Shown here: positions 1-11,300 of the stretch, piece by piece
How positions within the stretch are numbered: the stretch's first letter is position 1
Layout of the letters: each line of letters opens with the position of its first letter
From: Parelaphostrongylus tenuis
Taxonomy: Eukaryota; Nematoda; Chromadorea; Rhabditida; Metastrongylidae
NCBI GenBank assembly: GCA_019055375.1
Contig: JAHQIW010000121.1
Location: 186,001-250,000 of the forward strand
DNA length: 64,000 bases
Direction: 5' to 3'
Notes under the pieces: generated by a model
The model's input: the letters and a program-made list of their open reading frames with translations, nothing else
What the model was told of the DNA's origin: nothing
Databases searched by the model: none
Position numbers and translations under genes: made by a program

Positions 1-225
1 TAATGTCAAAGCTATACAGTAGATGTGGTACTGTGGCCCAACTCAGTTTGTAAAAAAATATGGCCAGTCGGCTTTGCAATGTGAGGTGGTCGATCAGTGC
101 ATGACATGTCTATAGACGTCAGTTTAAGGTAATCTGGATGGCGAGTGATGGTGTTACGGCATAGCAAAGTTCTGGCCAAGCTACCAAAACATTTCCCAAC
201 TTATCATAGCCTTTTACCAGTAACC
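1..225 (-). mobile_element. Mariner fragment, cut by window edge
   Basis: This stretch resembles the mariner remnant at 33925-34520. The shared pieces include a GATGTGGTAC-like segment followed by a CCAACTCAGTTT-like segment, and later a GGCGAGTGATGGTGTTACGGC-like segment that matches 34470-34490. The part between those landmarks in the longer copy is missing here, so this is an internally deleted relative. No open frame survives. It continues past the window start or ends there; the terminal repeat is not seen. Confidence 0.4.
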
Positions 226-588
226 ACATTTGACATAGAAAAAAACTAGTTGAAACAATAATGCGAAGTAAATTATGGGGCAAGTAAGCAGTCTGTGATT
301 TAGAAAATACATTTAAACTGCCGCATAATTTTTTTTATCATAGCCGTTGGAATTCAGTCCAAACGCTGGATACTCTCTGATACACTGCAATTGATTGTAA
401 CTTTCGAAGTTATGATGGAGTGTTCACATCATTAAGCTATTTCAAGCCAACCACAAAGTAAACAGGCTGCTTTGAGTATTAGAAAAAATCAGATCCTCAT
501 TTGGAGCTACATGATAGATTCTTAAGAATAGAAAAATTTGATCCCAGGACCAACTATCTATCAACCTTGGCATAGTTTGAATAATTGA
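226..588. other. No recognisable feature
   Basis: AT-rich sequence without an exon, repeat or open frame that I can support. It was searched for the missing gene A exons 1-6 and none was found. Confidence 0.5.
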
Positions 589-904
589 ATATTTTCTTCT
601 GTTTAGCCGTTTCGAAGTGTCACTGATATTGTTTATTGAATATTAGCGTAGCATATAACAATGTAGTTGATGATGCAGCATGACTATTACGGCAGTCGTG
701 GTGGCTTACGTATCGGCGAAGTGCGCCATCTTCAGAGCCTGGAAAGGTCAAATATCGCAAATCATTCAGTCAAAAGCCTCCATAACCTCAGCAGGAAACG
801 TAATAAACGAATTTTGAATTGCACAGTAAAAACTCTGCAAAAACACACTCACTCGCTTAGATGTTTTAGGGCTTTCTTTATTCATTGAAGACCTGCCACT
901 TGAA
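589..904 (+). repeat. Left arm of 0.3-kb inverted repeat
   Basis: Reads as the reverse complement of 2716-3035 with scattered substitutions and small indels. The 73-codon frame at 667-888 lies wholly inside the arm and is not a gene. Confidence 0.75.
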
Positions 905-1432
905 GAGACGTTGGGAGACGTCGTTGGGAGACGCGTTACGTAGACGATTTAAGAACATTTAGTTATTGGTGAGATGGGCTGGAATGTGTTTTTAGCAGTT
1001 GGACTACTATCAAGTTTGAGAACCACGTTATTTCATCCGTTGACCTGTCCACACAGCTGATGATGGATCTAACTTTGAATTTTGATAGATCAGCAGACAT
1101 AAAATCATCAGCGCATACCAATTTATGAGTTTTAATAAGTAAGTACAAGACGGGGCATGCTGGTGGGTCGAGTTTTAGCTGAGAAATAACGGAAGGTTTT
1201 AAACCGTCCGAACTTGCTGTAGTTGCCTATTCACTATTCATTTCTCGATATTGTTTTGAGATACCTTATCAGATGATGGGCATTAGAGTGTAATGTCCTC
1301 TAGTTGTTTTTTGCGTTTTCAGCATCCAGCTGATGGGTAATTACCACGAACTCTTCTCCATTATCACTAACTATGGTCTAATGTATCATATTTTTCGTTT
1401 CGAGTGTTTTTTAAAACCACAGCTTAAATTTC

Positions 1433-1541
1433 AATATGCTATAAAGTCATTTTTGAGCCACGTATGTCATGTGGTCTGTTAAAAGATTTATTCAACAGAT
1501 CACATGACATGTGTGGCTCAAAAATGATTTTATGGCATATT
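1433..1541. repeat. Palindrome of the TTTTTGAGCCAC repeat family
   Basis: Two arms of about 48 bp face each other across roughly 10 bp. Each contains TTTTTGAGCCAC and CATGTCATGTGGTCTGTT, the terminal segment of the dispersed hammerhead-bearing repeat found elsewhere in the window. The central ribozyme part is absent, so this looks like a minimal inverted pair of repeat ends. Confidence 0.75.
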
Positions 1542-1859
1542 GATAGTCTAATGGTTTTGGACTTTATTAGCTCCCGCATCTGTCACATGCCGTTTTCTGC
1601 GTTGATGTTGAAGTGGAGCTAAACTTTTTCTCGCGATAGTGATTAGGGATCTAAGAGTCTCGTCCGAAAATATGCGAAAACTGACATCTAATTTGCTATT
1701 AGGGCCTGGCTGCCTGAAAAACGCTCGAGGAAAAGGCGGTGTTGGTAATGCCCCTAAATTTTGTTGTTCATGCCTGTTAGATGTTTCTATTCTGGTTTTA
1801 TAGCGGAGGCCATCTTAAAGTTCTTATAAAATTACACTCTATATTACACAGCGTTTCCT

Positions 1860-2640
1860 TAGAAATGGGTTACGCCGGTGAGAAACTTGGACCCATTTCC
1901 AAGAGCGATTGCGCATTATTGGGAAGGGTCTGCCACCTAACACGAAGTAAGTGCAGCTATTAAACGCTACTTAAAAAGAGCAGGTTTGGATACTTCGGCA
2001 GCAGTAGTCGAGATACCACCAAGTACACTAAAGTGCCAATTAATCCTCAACCGACTATATGACCACCTCTGCGAAAGCTTCTCAGGTTAGATTTAAAGTA
2101 AATTCTATGCTCTCAAAAGACAAGTCTGGCGAAAATAAGGTTTCAATCCTCCTGCCTTTTATCTCTAACGAAGTAAGCACAGCTATTGAACACTGCATAA
2201 AAAGAGCAGATTGAATAATTCGGTAGCAATAGTTGAAATACCCCAAAGACATTAACGCTACAATTAGGTCGCAATTGACTGTATGACCGCCTCTGCGAAG
2301 CCAATGACTGCAAAGTTTGCCCAAACGGCAAAGACGGCGATTGCATGCGATCTGGTACAATTTACCTGATCTCTTGCGAAGCATATGGTGATGAATATAT
2401 TGGCGAGACGGGTAGACCGCACTACATCCGTGTAAAAGAGCACCTACTGGGAAGCGTAACTCTGACCTAAAAACCCCACTAGGCACGCACAATCAAGAAA
2501 AGCATAAAGGGGCAGATTTGACGTCAGATTTACGGTCCTTGTACGGGAATCAAAAACGTCCGCGCGCAAAACTTTGAAAGCCTTTTGGATACATAGTGAA
2601 GGCCCAAAGATGACTGTAAAGAGGAGTGTCTCGTAATAAC
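1860..2640 (+). pseudogene. Penelope-like retroelement remnant with GIY-YIG domain
   Basis: The plus strand encodes the C-terminal part of a Penelope-like element. A LPFISNEVSTAI-like stretch begins near 2152 and is followed by a frame-shifted linker. Then come a cysteine cluster (CKVCPNGKDGDC, about 2310-2345) and a GIY-YIG endonuclease signature, reading IYLISC, then EYIGETGRPH, then RVKEH, at about 2362-2445. In this family the GIY-YIG nuclease nicks the target and the reverse transcriptase primes there; no RT domain is visible here. The segment before the cysteine cluster is present twice (about 1890-2090 and 2150-2300), a partial tandem duplication. Stops and frameshifts make it non-functional. 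Overlapping minus-strand frames are shadows. Confidence 0.8.
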
Positions 2641-2715
2641 GCTTGACGTTGCACCATTCCTCAGGCTAATCTTCCCGACCTGAGCCAGGCACAGTCTCAC
2701 CTACGCACTGACTTC

Positions 2716-3035
2716 TAAGTGGCAGGTCTTCAATGAACAATTAAGAGACCTAAAACATCTAAGCGGGTGAGTGTGCTTTTGCAATGAAGTTTTTACTGTG
2801 CAATTCAAAATTCGTTTATTGCGTTCCTGCTGAGGTTATGGAGGCTTTTGACTGAATGATTTGCGAATCAATTTGACCTTCCCAGTATCTGAAGATGGCG
2901 AACCTCACCGAAACGTAAGCCACCACGACTGTTGTAATATTCGTGCTGCATTATCAATTGTATTGTTATATGCTACGCTGATATTCTAAATAATATCAGT
3001 AACACGTCGGAACGGCTAAACAGAAGAAAAAATAT
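2716..3035 (-). repeat. Right arm of 0.3-kb inverted repeat
   Basis: Reverse complement of 589-904. The match runs from the TGGCAGGTCTTCAATGAA segment near 2719 out to CAGAAGAAAAAATAT near 3035. Confidence 0.75.
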
Positions 3036-3124
3036 GAGTATCTGCGAATGTTCATATTACTCATATGATGAATGCAGAGCAGGCGGGTTCGTGGTATGGA
3101 CATGAAGAATTTAGGTACGTTGAA

Positions 3125-3235
3125 TGATATGCAAAGCTTTAAATCAACATGCTCGGAATTTCAGTGGTAGCACACATTCCCGACATGAATGAAACGCAGG
3201 TTTAACCTCTCGACTAGAGTCAAAAGTTGTAAATA
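3125..3235 (+). repeat. Degenerate tRNA-like SINE copy (family C)
   Basis: Contains CAGTGGTAGCACACATTCCCG and, about 30 bp later, AACGCAGGTTTAACCTC. These resemble a pol III A-box region and a decayed B-box. The layout matches the better copies at 39300-39725, 41155-41275 and 59205-59395. It is too diverged for a boundary call. Confidence 0.4.
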
Positions 3236-4789
3236 TCGCTCCTCATCATTAGTTATTAGGTATTTGCATTAGTTTTGACATAACAGCAATAAACATCAAA
3301 GTTGTCAGAAGGAATTAAAACTACATAATTTTGCCATCGTTTAATTGCGCATCTTCTTGCGAACATTTTGGTATGCAACTTGCTTATAATTACTCTAAGA
3401 TGAAGCTACCTTGGAAACAAAATCGCTCACTAATGTGCACGAATGGCGCATAGGCGAAAATGCTAGTGAAGCGGGTGCAAGTTTGATGGAGCTTGGGGGA
3501 ATGAAACGGTTGCGAAAAGGACGGCTAGGAAGTGATTTGCGCAGTTCAAAGCTGAAGAGATCAATCTGGAGCTCGAGCTGTCCACAGGAAGCTCCATTGA
3601 TCATGCGCGCCTCTTCACTAACATTTTCCTTACGCACCATTCGTGTGTGTGAACAGCAAGCATGTTCTCACGACAGCTCCATCATAAAGCAAGAATAGGC
3701 AGCTTGTATAATAAAATATTCACAAGAAGGTACACGATTGAATGATACAAAAATCATGCATTTCAACTGCTACTGGGTAATAAATCTGGTCTTCATTATC
3801 TTAGTGTCAAAATTTATGGAACGGCCCAATACAATTATAATATCATAGCACTGCTAAATAAAAGAGTAGGAAATTAAGAATTCTTAATGACAAGAAGTAA
3901 TTCTGTGTAGGCGGCAGTGCCGTCCTCTTGGGCTATCTTTTGAAGTACATCTCTAATTTTTCAAATGATTCTGAAGAAAAGATTTGATTAAGATCTTAAT
4001 CTATCGAAGTGACAAGATTTAATTATTGTTTCAGTTTAAGAGTAACCAGTCCACATTTATAGACCTTTTGGGAGGAATCATAACAAAGATGAGAACTTTT
4101 CTGATTTTTATCAAAGAAGTTGGGGAAATCAATATCATCTAATATCTCTCAGTCATGATGTAGCTATTAAGATAGTGATTGTTTTGCAAAATTACAAGAC
4201 TAATGAACCCTTCCATTTACTAAACGTTCTATTGTTGAAAAGTGTCTCCACAGTGTTTTCGTCAGATTCAGTGGCACTCTGATACTCTTACATGAAATCT
4301 GCTGGACTTTTCTTCAAAGGGCTCTATGAAAAGAAACTGATGAGGAGAAAAGTAATTGACCATTCCCGCACTTATCCAAAGTGGTCAAAATTTGAAAGCA
4401 ACTAGCTACCTGCAATACAACACGAAATCTATAAAGCTGAGGCTGGAGCCCTTTTCGTTTTGAACGAAGGTTCGTCAAACAGTCCGGGTAAATTTTTTTA
4501 TTTTGATATTTGAAAGTAGACTTATGAACCTCAAAGGGCAATGTAAAAATAAGCACAGGCTGTTTAATTATAGCTATAGTTTGCGAACACCCTATTACCT
4601 AAAGAGGAGTCGGTAGAACCGAAATGATTAATAATTAACAAACAAGCAGAATCTTAGCCTTACGAGTTAGAGTATTCAGTATAATCACTGGTAATCACTT
4701 TAAATCAGTTAGCGATCATGTGGATGAAGCCGACATTAACAAAGCTCAGTCTCGATCAAACTTTATCAAACTGCAGTGGATCAGCACGC
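3236..4789. other. Non-coding, upstream of first visible gene A exon
   Basis: No supported gene. Overlapping frames of 95 codons (3411-3698, plus) and 81 codons (3395-3640, minus) lie in a slightly richer patch. Neither resembles a family I know, and neither has splice signals that would link it to the transporter. Between about 3950 and 4620 there are short matches to gene B intron 6 (41480-41740), such as an AAACAAGCAGAA-containing segment, so this is duplicated intron sequence. Confidence 0.5.
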
Positions 4790-5060
4790 ATTAGGCTCTG
4801 CCCGCATGAAAGATATCCAATGCGCTTTCACGCTTCCTCGATGTGGCCTCAGATTCACCTCGGAGGATAGCAAAGCACTTATTCAACATAAGTGGGCATG
4901 AAACCCATTGTATAGACCAAATATGCATTGAATCTCCATTCAGGCGTGATAAAGACCATTCAAACAATGAAAAAAATTTAACTTGTTGGAAGAACCGCAC
5001 TTTTTCTTTACTGTACCCAAGAAGACAATTGTCAGCGGACAGTGCTTCTCTGTGCAAAAA
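4790..5060. other. Intronic block conserved between the two transporter genes
   Basis: This block aligns with 41885-42150 in gene B intron 6, with substitutions and short indels. Shared pieces include AAGATATCCAA, ATGTGGCCTCAG, CAAATATGCA and GATAAAGACC.TTCAAAC. In both genes it sits about 350-600 nt upstream of the exon 7 acceptor. The minus strand is open in both copies (4791-5057 and 41805-42149), and the two translations align over about 60 residues. That could be chance in a duplicated intron, a nested antisense exon or a regulatory block; I cannot choose between these. Confidence 0.6.
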
Positions 5061-5384
5061 ACCTGGATATATCCATTTAGCCTTAGAAATACCCGATGCT
5101 AAGTATCAAGTAAGCCCTCAGAACAATAAGGCAGTCTTGCCACCTGGCTAAATGGGCAACACTAGTATCTTGGCAAAAACAACATCAATGATTCGTAAAA
5201 TGTTGCTTCCGAATAAAGTGTTGGGTCCTTTTTTGCCACTTTTGCTGTCAGAGGATATAAGGCTGTCAAAACAGACATGGTCAGTTGATATGTTTGCATT
5301 ACTCGTAGTTTGTAGCAGATCACAAAATAAAAACCAACGCAGAAGAAATTCGTCGAAAAAACGAGCTAAAGTCTCAATTTCCAG

Positions 5385-8300
5385 GAGTGTTCGATTGATG
5401 TCCTACGTGAGCATGGTTGGTAACACGTTTATGCTTTTGTCAGCAGTCATTATTTTTACTGTAAGTTCTACCAAGTTTCAAATTGTTTGAACTAGGAAGG
5501 TTCAAAATTTTTTCTACGATTATGAGCAACAAAGGATATCAATATGGATTCCACTTTCGGCACCTTCAGAACATACTGTCTATTGGATTTTTAATACAGG
5601 ATATCTAAAAGTTTAAGTAGTATGCAAAACATTTCACATCAAGCAGGAGTTGAACCAGCGTCTGACAATCGCAACGCTGGCTCAACACTCACGTGATGTC
5701 AAATGTTTTGCATACCACTCAATACTCCTAAATATTTTCTATTGTTGTAAAATTTGGTACAGACCGGCGATGATTGACAAATCATACTCCCTGAAAGATC
5801 ATTTGTAGAATCATGAACTCCAACAAAAGTTTAGGAAAGTAATCACATTTTCTTCATCGCTCCTTGTAATTCTGTTATTTGCTTTTCTTCTTCACTTTCA
5901 CATCAGTAGCCTTGTTTGTTATTGAAAATTTTCTACTAAATTTTCGGACTCTAAAATCATTATTGAAAGGGGATTGCTTAACCCCCGCATATAAAATGAT
6001 GGTGAAAAGTGGAAATGTCGTCTCTTTCACAGATCAGTTACGCTCTCCTTTCGCACTAGCTGCCTACTAAAGTCCTTATCACTTTGAAATTTTACTTATA
6101 ACTGAAGAAATTCTATTGCGTAAGACCTATGAAAATAAACGATTTGTGCCAGATATCTGACTGAATCTCTGTTAGGATTCAGTGCTATGCCAACACATTG
6201 GTTTAGTAGCCCTTAGGGGAAGATTCGAACCCTGTTCACTGGAGAATTATGTCTTAGACTTTCATCTAAATGTATTTTAGCAGTTGTCCTTGACTAAACA
6301 TGTCTACCACTCGGTGCCAGGTGTTACAAATTTTCGTGGTATTGTGTTTGCCGCTGGTTCAGTGATATACTCATTTGAAGGACAAGCTCTCGTAAGTTTA
6401 TTAGCACGATCTAGTGACTGATTCTTTCCTGTAAATGGATAATTTTTTCTCGAATTATAATGGCTCTTGAGGTAGCAAAAAATGGGTATATCTGAACATA
6501 CGTACAACAAGGTCCTTAAAAGCCGTAGCGACATCATATATCATATCCCACCCACCCATTCCTACAGCAAATCTTAAGGCATGGTCAGCCGCTACCTGTG
6601 ATGCATATATAGCATAACATCAATTTGGTAGTAAACCAAATCATTGAATTACTGTGGTCCATCTGTAGCTGCTCAATAGTTGGAAGTACCCTACAACCCA
6701 AATGTCTGATTCGTCGAGCTCCGCTTATCAAGCCTTTCATACCTCTGAAATAGGTAAGTTGGTAATTGGTTTATTCAGGAGGATAACAGCATTGAGTTTA
6801 CACATTGATAGGTCACAGCGTCTCTATAGGCCAGATATGCGTCCAGCCGTATTTACGATACTTGATAAAGTCAAATGTATAGTGCATCTCAAAAGAATTG
6901 AATAACGCCACAAGCTTGATCTTTCCTATCACTCATTGGGATCCGCACATTATGTGAATACTCATCATGTTACACTTCTTGATTGGAAAATTAATACGAC
7001 TTGTCTAATAAGAGAACTCCCTCCGATTAAAAATGGCGGATGAACTGCAATGACGATGATCTTGGAACCTCCTGGTACGGATATTCAAGGATCATAAAAA
7101 AAGCTGGCATGAAGGCTTCCCTAATGCGGAATATTTTCTCAGGAAGCAACCAACATCATATGTAATTCTAACGTCGTTAATGGAAGGCGGACGTTACACA
7201 ATGTGCGAATGATTATGCACTGAATTCCTCGCAATACGCAGGCGCTGATCATGCAAGGCAAATTAAAGAAAAGGTTGAATGCTTATTCAACCTATTCAGT
7301 CATTCGCAAGGGCATACCGATAGAGCGATTTCTACACTCCGAGACAAATCAAGTATTCAATATAAATCATAATATAATATAATAATATAAATCAATTTTG
7401 ATTGGCTCGCCTCAGGAATATAGCAGCAGTGCTTAGCCTTCTCTGCGGAATATAGCCAAATTCCATGTGCATTTCAGCGCATTTTTAACTACTGTACTGT
7501 AAGCATTCTAAAAAACAGATAAGTAAATGAAGGCTATATATAGCTTTGAATAAACTTTGATTTTGTTTATTTTTGAAGAACTGGCTACGACTCTGAAGTA
7601 GCTTGAAACGGGCGTTTGGAAGAAAGTCTGCAATATAAACAAAAATGCGTTAACAAATTCATTCCGAAATCACTAGTAGCAAAAAAACTCTGGTATTTTC
7701 AGTGATGCACTATTGCTTTCTATTAATATTCAAAGATTGTTAAGTACTAGTAATGACCTAACAACTTCAGTACTTTCCAATCGGCTGTTTGAGACATCGC
7801 TTAGAACTTGAAGAAGAGTGCATCTTCAGCGTCGCTTCAATAAGTTGTAGGGACTAACCGAAAAGCATGCTACTGATGAGGTGTGCGAGAAAATCGAGAC
7901 GTATCTGCACTCGAGGTGGCTTCAACAGACCTCTGAGAAAAGCTCAAAAAATCCATCATTTCATTTCAAACATCTTCGAACTTTATCTCAAACTCCAAGA
8001 AAAAATTTTACCCAAGCAGTAAAATATAAGCTGTATCCAATACGAGTTGTTTTAGAGCCTGAATAATCTCAATAGAACACGGGGTAGTTTTTTTTTTGAC
8101 ACATGAAACTAAGCATAATAGCAGTATTCAGGTGCTTCCACTCGAAAACAAAATGAAACATCCAATTGAGATGCGAGGCTGGACAGGAGTGTTGTCAACA
8201 GGAATATCATTAGTACGCTTCTCTTCCGCTGTTCTAATATTCAGAGGATTTCCTTCCAATTAGACGTTGAACAAAATACCAGAGATCAAACTTTAGAAAC

Positions 8301-11300
8301 AATCAGCTACGCATTTTATTTTATTATAATGACTCTATACAAGCAATTTCACTAAAAATGAAAAAAACCCATTAGTCTTAAAAATTCAGCTTTTGTAGGC
8401 AATTACAATCAAAATTTGCTCTAAATCTCTCCAAGTTTCTTTTTAAGAAATATATTACTAGTTATTTGCTGAGCTAATAGTCAGATTCTAGCATCAATGC
8501 TCGTTAGACGATTCTTTTGAACGCTACGATGTTATGTTTCATTCTTCATAGTTGAAAGCTCTATGAGGCAAGTGAATGATATCCCAAAATTCACATATGT
8601 TAATTTGATATATTTAAATTGAATCCATTGTCTTCCTCTCTATGATAACTTTCTCATCCGCTGTCGATGCGTTGACACTTGGTTAGGTTATGTGAACTTG
8701 AGAGTGTTCTACTTTAAAAGTGCCTCTAAATCAAAATTAGTAATGTGATGACATGATAACATGTTTTGAGCCAGTTGTTATGAGGTGTGATATAGGCACT
8801 TATACAGGGCTAGACAGTCGTCTTTTCGTCCTTTTGGACTCATCAGTGGCACAATTTTCCTCAGTTCAGCCGATCCCCTGGAGTTATTCTCCTATGTTAA
8901 GGAATTGACGTTGAATAATAGATCACCGAAAGCCAGGTGACGAACCCCCGACATTGCAGTGACCACGGTTTAGAGGTGGATTAAATCTAGACGACCCCAA
9001 AAAAATCGAAGAGCTAGAATATGATGGTGCTAATAGTGTGTGTACAAATGGAGAGAGCTGAGGTAATCGTGAAATATGTACTGTAATTTCCCCAATCGTA
9101 GAATAGCTCAAGCGGCTCTCTAACTTCATTTGTACCCGTCGGACATCAGATTTCACGGCGCTCTCTGTTTGCTGAAGGAATTAAAGGGATAGTTAGATTT
9201 TTGTGGGTTTGATAAGTGCTTACGATTTGAATTTGAAATCTGTCATCTTCTTTCTTCACTTTCACCATAGGCAGTCATCAATCCCCGCGGCCTAGAGAAT
9301 CATTTGCCACCTTACGACTAGAACTGCCTGATACCCTTGAGACGAGTAGCTTTTGTCATTTGTATCATCTGCAACCTGTAGCCCTAATCATGGTCGAGAG
9401 AGTAAAGAGGGCACCAATAAAATCTTCTTTTTGTTTAGAGTGCTTTCTTGAGACCACGCTCAAAATTCTGAGCGGCAGATAATCATTTTTTAAGACACGC
9501 ATGTGGTCTGTTATATATGCGTGGCTCAAAAAGTGTTTATATGGCACACTGATATTTGAGCGTGGTCTCAAGAAAACGCTCGTAACGAAAGGCTTGATAT
9601 ATTAACGATACAAGCCAAGAGCAGTTGAGTGTACAGCACTGCTCACTTGGTGATACTTTCGCTGGATGGCCGGTGCAAAATGTTCGTCGTCGCCAACTCT
9701 TAGCATGGGGGATTGAGCGCTCCGAGAGGACTGACAAAAGACAAAGGGCTACCGTCCTACTGTCAAACCGTCAAAGTCGGAACACATGCATCGGGCTCTA
9801 TAAGTCACTCTGTATAACAGACCACATGAGCGGCTCAAAAAGTGACTATCTGACATAATAAAATCATCATTTTTCCTCTTTCACGTGCGAAAGTATCTCA
9901 GTAGGTCAGATCTCTCCTCGCTCTAGAAATTCCTTAGACATCATATCTATCTTCTGAGCTTTTCGTGAGAAATGAGACCAACGGGTCGGTGATTTTTTTT
10001 TTGTGCTGCATTTGACATTCCGCAAACACACAGTTGGTAACTGTTCTCGTTCATCGACTGGCATCAAAGCACACTTAGTGTCCAGGCCCACTTTAAAGTT
10101 ACGTGTGGAACACTCCACAAAAAAATTCATATGTATTATAAAGAAACTGCGACAGTAGCCGTTATGACACCTATTGTCTTTCATATGGTTTATTTTGGTG
10201 CACAAAAGACCTTTTACGAGGCTTTTGTTAACAAATGCTAGATTATCGAACGTAGATGTTGTGAAAGACATTGACTATGGGAGGGTGCGTTATTAATTAA
10301 TTCTCACTTAATCCTCATTTTGGCAATTGCTGATGAAGAGAGTGTGCATCCTAAATAGTTCGGCCAGTGATGAGGTGCAGAAATGCTTCTGCCTTCATAA
10401 GTTTGTACGGCATACAGTGTGCCGCATCATTTTTGAAAACGGTGCAATAAAATCTGATTTTAACGACCATTATGATTCTTCAAATTTGCATATAATGCGA
10501 GGATGTCGAAATCAGGAAGTAAATGTTGTAATATTCTTTACAAAACTGATGCAACTTCATCAATTGCTAAGAGAAATGATTGCATATTTAGCGAATGTTT
10601 CTCCTTACACGCAAAGTTGTATATGTACGGAATTCATGAGGGAAGGGTTGTAGGGATTAGCATAAGGCGTGCAAATGGTAAAGACAAAAATTAACTCAAA
10701 ATGAGAAAGAAAACCAATTTATAGAACAAAATTCACTGTAAAAGGCGAAAGGCTGCGTAAAAACTTGCAGAGGTGCTGGTGCTCAATTTACAGTGCTAAT
10801 GGAATAGCTTAACTTTTCAGAAGGGACCTATCACAGTGCTGCAGGTCATAACATTGATCCTAGCTTTGATCCACTAGTCATTGAGCAGGTTCAGTGAGGC
10901 GAACTATGTTTAGGACTGTCTTTCTAACCACGTGTCTAATTTATTAGAGAAAAGGCAAACTATTCGTGAAAATTTCTAATGAAATAAGCAAGCATCAAAA
11001 TTATCTTAGTCAAGTTATCGATAAAATTCTCTCAAAATTATCAATGAGCATATTACGAGCCACATGGCATGGCTTATAAAACAGTCATGTCACAGTTGCT
11101 CACTACCGATGACGCTAAGTAAGTGTTATATTTTTTAGGTGACAATTATGTATGCGGCATGTGGATTTTTTGGTTATATCACTTTTGGGAAGCATGTAAA
11201 AGAGAGCATCACGTTAAATTTGAACACTGGCTAGTAAGTTGATTATGCAAAATTGTTCTTCACTTGTATTTTCACTTTTCGATAATTATCAAAACAGACG

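Larger units (their letters stand above)
589..3035. mobile_element. Long-inverted-repeat element around a Penelope remnant
   Basis: The two ends are inverted copies of each other over about 316 bp: 589-904 and 2716-3035. Outer landmarks are TTTTCTTCTGTTTAGCCGTT on the left and its complement on the right, and both arms carry GTCGTGGTGGCTTACGT and CCTCAGCAGGAA-type segments. Between them lie a small palindrome (1433-1541) and decayed Penelope-like coding sequence (1890-2640). The arms could be long terminal inverted repeats of a foldback transposon, or inverted truncated copies of the Penelope element's own terminal repeat. The copy is decayed and has no intact gene. The whole block lies upstream of the first visible gene A exon, where gene B has intron 6. 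Confidence 0.7.

Noticed and set aside
2082..2492. 136-codon minus-strand frame as a gene
   Set aside because: It is the antisense of the Penelope GIY-YIG remnant, which is recognisable on the plus strand.
1..5384. Gene A exons 1-6
   Set aside because: No segment resembling exon 6 (VLTYIWPDFSMSKF) or helix 1 (LLKGLIGPGC) was found. A short PFLPLLLS-like match near 5230 lacks splice sites and is probably chance.
5152..5490. 112-codon frame read as a separate gene
   Set aside because: Only its last part (5385-5460) is real, as exon 7 of gene A. The upstream part is intron, and the frame's own ATG has no support.
10327..10653. 108-codon frame in gene A intron 9
   Set aside because: No family resemblance, no splice logic, and an overlapping frame in another phase; ordinary chance in about 800 nt of intron.
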